Positions 1-5,769 of a stretch of 7,025 nt of DNA are shown here, one piece after another. The notes beneath the pieces were generated by a model. The model searched no databases. It saw only the letters and a list, made by a program, of their open reading frames with translations, and had not been told where the DNA came from. The stretch covers positions 1 to 7,025 of the forward strand of contig CAZDRX010000028.1 in assembly GCA_964508225.1 (NCBI GenBank), read 5' to 3'. The DNA comes from CAZDRX01 sp964508225. GTDB lineage: Bacteria > Patescibacteriota > Gracilibacteria > Peribacterales > Peribacteraceae. The position numbers and the translations under genes were made by a program. How positions within the stretch are numbered: position 1 is the first letter of the stretch; the number at the start of each line of letters is the position of its first letter.

Positions 1-75
1 AAACTGAATCTTGGGGTCCGCCTGCATAAACCTCCCCAAGCTCGGGTCGTACACGCGCCCGTTCATGTTGATCAG
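1..75 (-). other. RHS repeat-associated core motif fragment
   Basis: Reading the minus strand in the Amt frame, bases 75 to 1 encode about 25 residues containing INMNGRVYDPSLGRFMQADP. This is the hallmark NGRVYDP.LGRF...DP of the RHS repeat-associated core found just before the variable C-terminal toxin tip of RHS/YD-repeat polypeptides. No YD repeats precede it in the window, because Amt sequence lies there instead. The exact crossover lies around 73-100, since the shared residues NGVG fit either family. RHS cores are often present in several copies per genome, which makes them common places for assemblies to break or mis-join. Confidence 0.75.
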
Positions 76-327
76 TCCCACACCGTTCATCATGAGGTAT
101 TCGAGTCCGCCGATGAGTCCGCCCTGATCGGCGCCGAATGCGAGGGTGAAGGTCAGTGCAGCCCAGAGGACGGTGACGAGACCCATGGAAATGAAGCTCT
201 GCATCATGATGGTGAGCACGTTCTTGCGTTTCACGAGCCCGCCGTAGAAGAAGGCGAGGCCCGGCGTCATGATGGCGACGAGCGCCGACGAGATGAGCAC
301 GAAGGCGGTGGATCCTGCGTTGATCAT
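1..327 (-). CDS. amt: Ammonium transporter N-terminus, joined in frame to an RHS core motif (partial)
   Basis: The frame opens at the ATG at 327 and stays open to base 1 (109 residues, no stop). Residues 1-84 are a clear Amt/MEP/Rh ammonium channel N-terminus: MINAGSTAFVLISSALV, then MTPGLAFFYGGLV and KRKNVL, a second membrane helix (about 45-65), and GGLIGGLEY. This protein family conducts ammonium/ammonia across the cytoplasmic membrane through eleven helices, and only two are present. From about residue 85 the sequence stops resembling Amt and reads NMNGRVYDPSLGRFMQADP, the conserved core of RHS/YD-repeat proteins. Amt should continue with further membrane helices here. The gene starts 25 nt after glnA, so the two are probably co-transcribed; no glnK is visible. 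The Amt identity is secure. The RHS join is more likely an assembly or rearrangement artefact than a functional fusion. Confidence 0.85.
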   Translation of the reverse strand, partial: MINAGSTAFVLISSALVAIMTPGLAFFYGGLVKRKNVLTIMMQSFISMGLVTVLWAALTFTLAFGADQGGLIGGLEYLMMNGVGLINMNGRVYDPSLGRFMQADPKIQF

Positions 328-352
328 GGGAAGTGGGGGTAAAGGAGGGGGA
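328..352 (-). promoter_or_regulatory. Pyrimidine-rich leader before the amt start codon
   Basis: This is the complete 25-nt spacer between the glnA stop and the amt ATG. Read on the minus strand it is TCCCCCTCCTTT, A, then CCCCCACTTCCC directly abutting ATG. It has no Shine-Dalgarno motif, and instead contains CCTCCTTTA, which resembles the 16S rRNA 3' tail itself. It nearly matches the leader of glnA (1766-1790): two mismatches and a one-base shift. Its role is unknown; a translational element or a protein/RNA binding site are possibilities. Confidence 0.5.
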
Positions 353-1765
353 TTAGACGTCGTAGTACTTGAAGAATTCGCCGGCGGTCGGGCGCTTCCG
401 CTCATCGGCCACCTCCTCACGCTTCACACCGATGAAGTCCGTGAGGAACTTCTTCGTGAACACACCGCCGTCGAGCAGGAACTGATGATCGGCTTCGAGC
501 GCATCGAGTGCTTCGGCCAGATCTTCGGGCGCGTGCGTGATCTTCGCGAGTTTCTCCGGTGCCATCTGGTAGAGATTCTCGTCGGTGGGATCCCCCGGAT
601 CGAGCTTGCGCTTGATACCGTCGAGTCCGGCGAGCAGCATCGCGGCGAAGGCGATGTACGGGTTGCAGGCGGGATCCGGCGACCGGAATTCCACACGCTT
701 CGCCTTCGGGTTCTCCGAGTACATCGGGATGCGGATGGCCGCCGAACGGTTCCGCGCCGAGTAGATGAAGTTCACCGGAGCCTCGAAGCCGGGAACGAGA
801 CGCTTGTAGCTGTTCGTCGTCGGGTTGCAGATCGCACAGAGCGCTCTCGCGTGCTTCAGGATGCCGCCCATGTAGTGGAGCGCCATCTTGCTGAGTCCCG
901 CGTACTCCTGCCCCGCGAAGAGCGGTTTGCCGCCCTTCCAGAGGCTCTGGTGTGTGTGCATGCCCGAGCCGTTGTCACCGAAGATCGGCTTCGGCATGAA
1001 GGTCACGGACTTCCCGAACCGCTTGCCGACGTTCCGCGTGATGTACTTGTAGCGCATCATTTTGTCGGCCATGACGAGAAGCGTGTCGAACTTCATGTCG
1101 ATCTCGGCCTGACCGCCGGTCGCCACCTCGTGGTGGAAGGTTTCGATGGTGATGCCGGCCTTCTCCATCTCGAGCACCATCGCGGCGCGGATATCCTGAC
1201 CCTTGTCGAACGGCGATGCCGGGAAGTACCCCTCTTTGTGACGGATCGTGTAGCCGAGATTGTTCTCTTCGCAGCACGATTCGCCGCTGTTCCACGTCGC
1301 TTCGTCGCTATCCACCTTGTAGTGCGAGGCTCCGGTGCCCACTTCGTAGCTGACATGGTCGAAGATGAAGAATTCGGCTTCCGGACCGAAGTATGCGGTG
1401 TCCGCCACACCCGATTTCTTCAGGAATTCGACCGCTTTGCGTGCGATCGTGCGGGGGCTCCGCTCATAGAGGTCCTTCTTCATCGGCTCACGGACGTCGC
1501 AGAGCATCGAGAGAGTCGAATCGGCTGTGAACGGATCGATCATCGCGGTCGCGGGATCGGGGATGAGAAGCATGTCGGACTCCTGAATCTGCTGGAAGCC
1601 GCGGATGGAGCTGCCGTCGAAGCCCGCGCCCTCTTTCAGGACGTCTTCGAGTTCGTGGATCGGTTTGCTCGTGTGATGCAGCGTGCCGGGCACGTCCACG
1701 AACGTGAGATCGAGCACCGTGCACTTGTGTTTCTTGGCCAGTGCGATGACATCTTTCGCTGTCAT
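353..1765 (-). CDS. glnA: Glutamine synthetase, type I-beta
   Basis: The product is 470 residues, the usual length of bacterial GSI (E. coli 469). It makes glutamine from glutamate, ammonium and ATP as a cytoplasmic dodecamer. The N-terminal beta-grasp domain (about 1-100) contains GAGFDGSSIRGF with Asp50. The catalytic domain shows the metal/substrate residues of PEAEFF (128-133), the ATP-binding KPIFGDNGSGMHTHQS (259-274), NPTTNSYKRLVPGFEAP (314-330) with the flap Glu328, and RVEFRSPD (357-364). DENLYQMAPEK carries Tyr399, equivalent to the adenylylated tyrosine, so GlnE-type control is possible though no glnE is seen. The start MTAKDVIALAKK is chosen because it matches the family N-terminus; the frame is open another 51 codons upstream but that extension looks non-coding. 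amt follows after 25 nt. Confidence 0.97.
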   Translation of the reverse strand: MTAKDVIALAKKHKCTVLDLTFVDVPGTLHHTSKPIHELEDVLKEGAGFDGSSIRGFQQIQESDMLLIPDPATAMIDPFTADSTLSMLCDVREPMKKDLYERSPRTIARKAVEFLKKSGVADTAYFGPEAEFFIFDHVSYEVGTGASHYKVDSDEATWNSGESCCEENNLGYTIRHKEGYFPASPFDKGQDIRAAMVLEMEKAGITIETFHHEVATGGQAEIDMKFDTLLVMADKMMRYKYITRNVGKRFGKSVTFMPKPIFGDNGSGMHTHQSLWKGGKPLFAGQEYAGLSKMALHYMGGILKHARALCAICNPTTNSYKRLVPGFEAPVNFIYSARNRSAAIRIPMYSENPKAKRVEFRSPDPACNPYIAFAAMLLAGLDGIKRKLDPGDPTDENLYQMAPEKLAKITHAPEDLAEALDALEADHQFLLDGGVFTKKFLTDFIGVKREEVADERKRPTAGEFFKYYDV

Positions 1766-1790
1766 AGGGAGGTGGGGGAAAGAAGGGGGA
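1766..1790 (-). promoter_or_regulatory. Pyrimidine-rich leader before the glnA start codon
   Basis: The 25 bases immediately upstream of the glnA ATG read, on the minus strand, TCCCCCTTCTTT followed by CCCCCACCTCCCT. They lack a Shine-Dalgarno motif and contain CACCTCC, an anti-SD-like string. They match the amt leader at 328-352 in all but two aligned bases, with a one-base shift. On the plus strand the G-runs (three of three or more, plus a GG) approach but do not meet a canonical G-quadruplex pattern. The function is not known. Confidence 0.5.
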
Positions 1791-1829
1791 GAAGAAGTGA
1801 GAAGTACGTCCGGATTTCTACGTGAGGCC

Positions 1830-1858
1830 GTCGTACGTACCAATGAAATGCTGATCAA
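1830..1858 (-). promoter_or_regulatory. Possible glnA promoter
   Basis: On the minus strand TTGATC (1858-1853) and TACGAC (1835-1830) are separated by 17 bases, a normal sigma-70 spacing, and would give a leader of roughly 55-60 nt for glnA. The -10 matches the consensus at only three of six positions, and the element partly overlaps the palindrome GTACGTAC (1833-1840). It is a weak call based on spacing and position alone. Confidence 0.3.
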
Positions 1859-1861
1859 AGA

Positions 1862-1873
1862 TTGTTTACTGTT
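1862..1873 (+). repeat. 12-nt direct repeat, copy 1 (candidate operator)
   Basis: TTGTTTACTGTT recurs as TTGTTTACGGTT at 1962-1973, with 11 of 12 identical bases and exactly 100 bp from start to start. Both copies lie in the divergent glnA/regulator intergenic region. This copy also overlaps an inverted pair, CTGTTC (1869-1874) and GAACAG (1890-1895). A binding site for the adjacent TrmB-like regulator is a reasonable inference. Confidence 0.4.
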
Positions 1874-1961
1874 CCTCTTTCTTACAACAGAACAGCACAT
1901 GCGTTTTGCAGCTTTCATAAGCCATGTTCAAGCATCAACACACTTTCGTATTCTTCGCATG

Positions 1962-1973
1962 TTGTTTACGGTT
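1962..1973 (+). repeat. 12-nt direct repeat, copy 2 (candidate operator)
   Basis: This second copy, TTGTTTACGGTT, lies 38 bp before the regulator start codon and overlaps its likely -35 region. A regulator bound here would block its own promoter, which would fit autorepression. That role is inferred from position only. Confidence 0.4.
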
Positions 1974-2001
1974 GTTCATCTGTATTACACCTTGCTACCA
2001 T
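1972..2001 (+). promoter_or_regulatory. Possible promoter of the TrmB-like gene
   Basis: TTGTTC (1972-1977) and TACCAT (1996-2001) are 18 bases apart. Transcription would start only a few bases before the ATG at 2011, giving a nearly leaderless mRNA, which agrees with the lack of a Shine-Dalgarno motif. An alternative pair is TTGTTT (1962-1967) with the extended -10 TGTATTAC (1981-1988). Neither is a strong match. Confidence 0.35.
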
Positions 2002-2010
2002 GCAGCGCGC

Positions 2011-2823
2011 ATGTCCAAAGACATCATCCACGTTCTGCAATCCGTCGGCCTCGATGACAAGCAGTCCCAGCTCTACGTGGCGGGGCTTCAGCTCGGCACG
2101 GCACCGGCGTCCGATTACGCGAAGGCGACGGGCCTCAACCGCATCACGTCGTACAATCTTCTGGAAGACATGGTGCATCGCGGCTACTTCACCGTGGTCC
2201 GGAAGGTGCGTGCCAAGTGGTACGCCCCCGTGTCGCCCGAGTACATCGCTCTGGAGGCCAGAAAGAACGTGCAGGCACTCGAACGGGCTCTGCCGGAACT
2301 GAGGTCGCTCCAGAGTGCGAAGTACCGCAAGCCCCACGTCCGGTTCTTTGAGGGCTGGGAAGGCGTGCGTCACGTCTACGAAGACACGCTCACGGCCGAG
2401 ACGGAGATCTTCAACTTCGCGAACTCGGCCGTCGTCCGTCAGTTCTGGCCGAACTACGACGAGGAGTATGTCTCCGAGCGTGTGAAGACGGGCATCCGGC
2501 TCCGTGGCATCGCACCGGATGATGCCGCGGGACGCAAAGTACACGGCGAAGATGAGGAGAAGCTGCGCGAAATCCGCCTCGTCCCTGCTGCAGACTTCGA
2601 TTTCCGTAACGAGATCAACATCTACGACCACAAAGTCGCCATCTGTTCCTTCGATTCCGGTCTGAAGGGGGACAAAGACATGTTCGGCGTCATTATCGAG
2701 AGCAAAGAGGTGGCCGAAACGCAGCGCCAGATCTTCGAGATGGCGTGGCGGTACGCCTCAAGCACCTCCCCCAAGTCGCCGCCCAAGAAGGTGGGCCCGT
2801 TCAAGCGCCGGTTCATCGCGTAG
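2011..2823 (+). CDS. TrmB-like winged-helix transcriptional regulator
   Basis: This is a cytoplasmic 270-residue protein with a TrmB-type N-terminal winged helix (about 5-75). Residues LDDKQSQLYVAGLQLGTAPA lead into a helix-turn-helix, with DYAKATGLNRITSYNLLEDM as the turn and recognition helix, followed by a wing (GYFTVVRKVRAKWYAP). A helical linker (about 76-105) joins a C-terminal domain beginning VRFFEGWEGVRHVYEDTL, typical of TrmB-like regulators that sense small molecules. The C-terminus is basic (KSPPKKVGPFKRRF). TrmB proteins often control sugar metabolism, but the ligand cannot be told here. The start at MSKDII is chosen because the protein fold begins there; the upstream in-frame 29 codons (Cys/Phe-rich) lie over promoter-like sequence. 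It is divergent from glnA and shares its control region. The next gene downstream has its own promoter. Confidence 0.85.
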   Translation: MSKDIIHVLQSVGLDDKQSQLYVAGLQLGTAPASDYAKATGLNRITSYNLLEDMVHRGYFTVVRKVRAKWYAPVSPEYIALEARKNVQALERALPELRSLQSAKYRKPHVRFFEGWEGVRHVYEDTLTAETEIFNFANSAVVRQFWPNYDEEYVSERVKTGIRLRGIAPDDAAGRKVHGEDEEKLREIRLVPAADFDFRNEINIYDHKVAICSFDSGLKGDKDMFGVIIESKEVAETQRQIFEMAWRYASSTSPKSPPKKVGPFKRRFIA

Positions 2824-2833
2824 GGAAGCGTCA

Positions 2834-2859
2834 AACCCTTCCATCGGAGGTGTTTTTTT
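2834..2859 (+). terminator. Weak terminator after the TrmB-like gene
   Basis: Thirteen bases past the stop codon, ACCCTTCC and GGAGGT can form a short imperfect stem (two-base bulge, ATC loop) followed by TG and seven T (2853-2859). The T-run is convincing but the stem is short. The same T-run directly abuts the next gene's extended -10, so it may simply be promoter-flanking sequence. Confidence 0.35.
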
Positions 2860-2867
2860 GGTATACT
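2859..2867 (+). promoter_or_regulatory. Extended -10 promoter of the DUF4015-type gene
   Basis: TGGTATACT is a good extended -10 (TGn plus TATACT, five of six consensus bases) just after a T-rich stretch. No clear -35 lies 17 bases upstream (TTCCAT), as is usual for extended -10 promoters. Transcription from about 2874 would give a short leader of about 17 nt before the ATG at 2891, with no Shine-Dalgarno sequence. Confidence 0.5.
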
Positions 2868-2890
2868 ACTCAGAACACAAAAACCGACCT

Positions 2891-4508
2891 ATGCTCAAAC
2901 GACCCATTGAATCCGCCCGTCNNNNNNNNNNGTCTCAGGACGAGCTACTCACTCCGGCAGCTTCTCGGAAGCGAAGTGCTTGGCGATATTCCCGGTACCG
3001 AAGTCGAAGCGACCGATGTCTTCGGGCATGATACGATCACGGAGTATCCCGTACGGATCACGACGTTCGCGGGAGTCGGACGGCATCTCCCCACTCTTGT
3101 CACTGCCATGATCCTCAGCACGCTCAGCACGGTCTTCATTCTCTCGGCTCTTCCTGTGTCTGCGACGGAGGGCACTTCCGGTGTCCGGACACGCGTTCTC
3201 GCCAGGATTCCCGCGCTCCATCATCAGCCGACGAGCCGTCAGACACTCACGCCTCTCGAAGCGCGCGTGAAGCGTCTGCAGGAGGAGCATGCCGCTGCGC
3301 AACGGTCCTCTGCATCGTCCTCCGAGTCATCCGCAGCATCCGAGACGTCGTCCTCTGTGCCGTCGTCCGTGGACAGTGCTGCGTCTTCGTCCGTCACACC
3401 CGAGAGTGTCACTCCGGCATCGGAGACTCCTGCGCCCGTCGTCCCGTCTTCCGCTCCTCCCGCTCCGGAACCCGTCGTACCGGCTCCCGCGATCACCGGT
3501 CTCTCTCGCGCTGACAATAAGGTGGGTGTGTATCTCACGGCCTCCAGTATCTCGCGGAAGGAGTTCTTCCAGACCACCCTCGACAGTCTTCTGGCTGCGA
3601 GCGGCACCGCCCTCGTCATGGACGTGAAGGGAGGCGTCGTTCTCTTCCACTCGGCCGCACCGATGGCCAATGAGCTTGCACTCGTGAAGCCGTTCTACGA
3701 GCTCCCCGAGATCATCAAGAAGCTTCACGAGAAGAACATCTACGTCATCGGGCGGTTCGTGGCCATCAAGGACGGCGGATTCACCGAGAAGAAGCCGGAG
3801 ACCAAAATCCGTCACCCGAAGACCGGCAAAGTGCTCAGTGAGACGTGGGTCGACCCGAGCAACGACACGGCCATCGAGTACAACATGCAGGTGATCTGCG
3901 AGCTTGCCGCGGCCGGTATCGATGAGATCAACCTCGACTACATCCGTTTTTCCACTGCCCAGTTCGGAGCGCTCGGCGTCTACTCATCCGTCGAGAAAGC
4001 CGACCGCGTCGAGAAGTTCATCAAGGCAACGCGCGAGACGATCAACCGGTGTGGCTCCTTCACGAAGCTCGGTATCTCGACGTACGCCATCCTCGGCTGG
4101 GATTACGATATCAATGTCGCCACCCTCGGACAGGACGTCATCCGCTTCGCTCCTCTCGTCGACATCATCTCCCCGATGGCGTATCCGGCCACGTTCACCT
4201 CCGCCGGTTATTACGTCCCGGGCAGGAACCCCGGTCCGCGCAACTACTACCTCGTCTACCGCACGCTCAAGGGGTACACCGATTTGCTCGGACCCGAGGA
4301 GTCGAAGAAGATCCGTCCGTGGATTCAGGGCTACAGCGTCACGACCAAGGATATGTCCGATCAGATGCGCGGCGTCTACGATGCCGGTTACTGCGGATTC
4401 ACGGTCTGGAACGCCGGAAACAACTACAAGCCTTCGTATCAGGCGATCCGGACGGACAAGATCCGCCCCGCGCATTGCATGGACACGCAGACGATTGCTG
4501 CGGAGTAG
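2891..4508 (+). CDS. Envelope-anchored DUF4015-type putative glycoside hydrolase (interrupted by assembly gap)
   Basis: The barrel domain, from NKVGVYLTASS (about 3507) to the end, matches the putative glycosidase family DUF4015 (PF13200). Its motifs in order are VMDVKGG, KNIYVIGRFVAIKD, TWVDPSN, DEINLDYIRF (likely catalytic acidic residues), ISPMAYP, RPWIQGY and GFTVWNAGN. This is a TIM-barrel protein presumed to act on envelope or extracellular polysaccharide; the substrate is unknown. A hydrophobic segment, MILSTLSTVFILSALPVSA (from 3108), is a signal anchor or a signal peptide with VSA as cleavage site. It is followed by a coiled-coil-like stretch (LEARVKRLQEEHAAA) and a Ser/Ala/Pro/Val linker. 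The best start is the ATG at 2891 (MLKRPIESAR), placed just behind a promoter. It is one base out of frame across the ten N, so the true gap length must differ. If that is wrong, the ATG at 3108 gives 466 residues. Confidence 0.85.
2922..2931. other. Assembly gap (ten N)
   Basis: Ten N in a row mark a scaffold join of unknown true size. The gap lies about 30 bases into the likely reading frame of the DUF4015-type protein. With exactly ten bases the ATG at 2891 is out of frame with the long downstream frame. A gap whose length is a multiple of three would restore it. Confidence 0.95.
3306..3491 (+). repeat. Low-complexity Ser/Pro/Ala/Val-coding linker
   Basis: About 62 codons (residues 67-128 counted from the ATG at 3108) are almost only Ser, Ala, Pro, Val, Thr and Glu. 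They begin as a Ser-rich stretch and end as a Pro-rich one (PAPVVPSSAPPAPEPVVPAP). The DNA is a degenerate array of TCGTCC/TCCGCA/CCCGTC-like triplets. Such linkers usually hold an extracytoplasmic catalytic domain away from its membrane anchor. Slippage could make its length vary between strains. Confidence 0.7.
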
Positions 4509-4514
4509 CGTGGC

Positions 4515-4910
4515 TTAGAGAAAATCTTCGTACGGAAGGAACTCCGTCTGGTGCTCCTGACCGAGCTTCACCGTGCGGTGCCTGATGGCGCAGGAGTAGA
4601 CCTCCGTCCGGTTGATCACCGCCTTGATCCACGAGATCGTCCCGTTCGCGTACGCGCAGTATGCACAGGCGAACTTCTGGCCGATGCGCAGTCCCTTCAG
4701 TTCGTTACGGTCGAAGGTCAGGTGATCGTTGAGCCTGCACTTGGGGATACTTTGTCCCTTGAAATAGATTTCCTGATACACCCATGTCCACGCGTGGAGG
4801 ATCATGAGAGGGATGAGGACGCTCCAGATCACCGTGCCCCCGATCACGTTTGTGAGGAAGGACACGGGTTTGAGCGGGTCTTTCGTCACGGTGAAGAAGG
4901 TTACAGGCAT
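4515..4910 (-). CDS. Small Cys-rich single-span membrane protein, function unknown
   Basis: I do not recognise a named family for this 131-residue protein. It has one membrane helix (about 23-45, VIGGTVIWSVLIPLMILHAWTW). A cytoplasmic or external domain of about 85 residues follows, carrying Cys58, the pair Cys82 and Cys85 in FACAYCAYANG, then Cys107 and His111 in SCAIRH. Four Cys in a CxxC-containing pattern suggest a zinc- or metal-binding fold or redox centre. The start MPVTFF is preferred: it follows GCCCCC, with a weak AGGA eight bases upstream. A GTG at 4943 would add 11 residues. It converges on the DUF4015-type gene (6 nt between stops) and is divergent from thyA. A coding origin is supported by the coherent TM and Cys pattern and by no competing frame. 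Confidence 0.75.
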   Translation of the reverse strand: MPVTFFTVTKDPLKPVSFLTNVIGGTVIWSVLIPLMILHAWTWVYQEIYFKGQSIPKCRLNDHLTFDRNELKGLRIGQKFACAYCAYANGTISWIKAVINRTEVYSCAIRHRTVKLGQEHQTEFLPYEDFL

Positions 4911-4927
4911 GGGGGCATCCTGACGGA

Positions 4928-4957
4928 TTGCTGAGGCGACCACAATTCAAGTACGCT
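4928..4957 (+). promoter_or_regulatory. Possible thyA-folA promoter
   Basis: TTGCTG (4928-4933) and TACGCT (4952-4957) are 18 bases apart. The -10 ends eight bases before the thyA ATG, so the transcript would be leaderless or nearly so. No Shine-Dalgarno motif precedes the ATG. The whole divergent spacer between the small membrane protein gene and thyA is only 55 bp, so the promoter must lie here or within the neighbouring gene. Confidence 0.35.
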
Positions 4958-4965
4958 CATGTCCC

Positions 4966-5760
4966 ATGAAGCAGTACTTGGATCTCCTCCGTCACGTGCT
5001 CGAGACGGGCACGAAGAAAGACGACCGCACCGGCACGGGCACACTCTCCGTATTCGGCTACCAGATGCGATTTAATCTCGCTGAAGGCTTTCCGCTCCTC
5101 ACCACGAAGAAGCTGCACACACGGTCGATTTTCCATGAACTCCTGTGGTTCCTGAAGGGCGACACGAACATCAAGTATCTGAAGGATAACGGCGTGACGA
5201 TCTGGGACGAATGGGCGGATAAGGACGGTAATCTCGGTCCTGTGTACGGCTACCAGTGGAGAAGCTGGCCGGGTCCGGACGGCAAGGCCTATGACCAGAT
5301 CACGAAGCTCGTCGAGATGATCCGGAAGAACCCGAATTCGCGCCGTCTCATCGTCTCGGCATGGAATGTTCCGTTCATTGAGCAGATGGCGCTGCCGCCG
5401 TGTCACTGCCTCTTCCAGTTCTATGTCGCGGACGGGAAGCTGAGTTGTAAGCTATACCAGCGCAGTGCAGACATCTTCCTCGGTGTGCCGTTCAACATCG
5501 CGTCGTACGCGCTCCTCACCCACATGATCGCGCAGGTGACGGGGCTCAAGGTCGGGGACTTCGTCCACACGCTCGGAGATGCGCACCTGTACCTCAACCA
5601 TCTTGAGCAGGCGAAGCTCCAGCTCTCGCGTGAGCCGAAGAAGATTCCGGTGCTGAGGCTGAATCCGGAGAGGAAAGAACTTCTCGATTTCGTCTATGAC
5701 GACTTCGTGATCGAAGGATACGACCCGCATCCCGCGATCAAAGCTCCCATTGCGGTGTAA
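4966..5760 (+). CDS. thyA: Thymidylate synthase
   Basis: The product is 264 residues, exactly the E. coli ThyA length. It methylates dUMP to dTMP with 5,10-methylene-tetrahydrofolate and releases dihydrofolate; it is a cytoplasmic homodimer. Visible family residues are Arg21 in DDRTGTGT, HELLWFLKGDTN (57-68), the phosphate-binding RR at 126-127, the nucleophile Cys146 in ALPPCHCLFQFYV, QRSADIFLGVPFNIASY (165-181) with Arg166, Asp169 and Asn177, HTLGDAHLYLNH (201-212) with His207 and Tyr209, and the C-terminus IKAPIAV, which closes over the active site. All catalytic positions are intact. The ATG at 4966 gives the standard N-terminus MKQYLDLLRHVLETG. folA starts 9 nt after its stop, forming a functional pair. 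Confidence 0.98.
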   Translation: MKQYLDLLRHVLETGTKKDDRTGTGTLSVFGYQMRFNLAEGFPLLTTKKLHTRSIFHELLWFLKGDTNIKYLKDNGVTIWDEWADKDGNLGPVYGYQWRSWPGPDGKAYDQITKLVEMIRKNPNSRRLIVSAWNVPFIEQMALPPCHCLFQFYVADGKLSCKLYQRSADIFLGVPFNIASYALLTHMIAQVTGLKVGDFVHTLGDAHLYLNHLEQAKLQLSREPKKIPVLRLNPERKELLDFVYDDFVIEGYDPHPAIKAPIAV

Positions 5761-5769
5761 ACTGAAGCC

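Noticed and set aside
1766..1790. Canonical G-quadruplex on the strand opposite the glnA leader
   Set aside because: Only three runs of three or more G plus a GG are present here and at 328-352, short of the four-run pattern.
269..1825. Long plus-strand reading frame of 518 codons opposite glnA
   Set aside because: It is antisense to an unmistakable glutamine synthetase and is an Arg/His/Glu/Val-rich mirror of its GC-rich codons, with no domain.
1766..1918. N-terminal extension of glnA by 51 codons
   Set aside because: The family N-terminus starts at MTAKDV; the extension is Arg/Ser-rich, crosses the promoter-like region and the pyrimidine leader, and has no family counterpart.
1924..2010. 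N-terminal extension of the TrmB-like protein (29 codons, Cys/Phe-rich, could pass as a signal peptide)
   Set aside because: A DNA-binding regulator should not carry it, the stretch overlaps the repeat and promoter-like elements, and the HTH fold begins right after the ATG at 2011.
3289..3670. Pro/Arg-rich plus frame and Gly/Asp-rich minus frame over the linker
   Set aside because: They are shadows of the Ser/Pro linker triplet repeats of the DUF4015-type gene in other frames.
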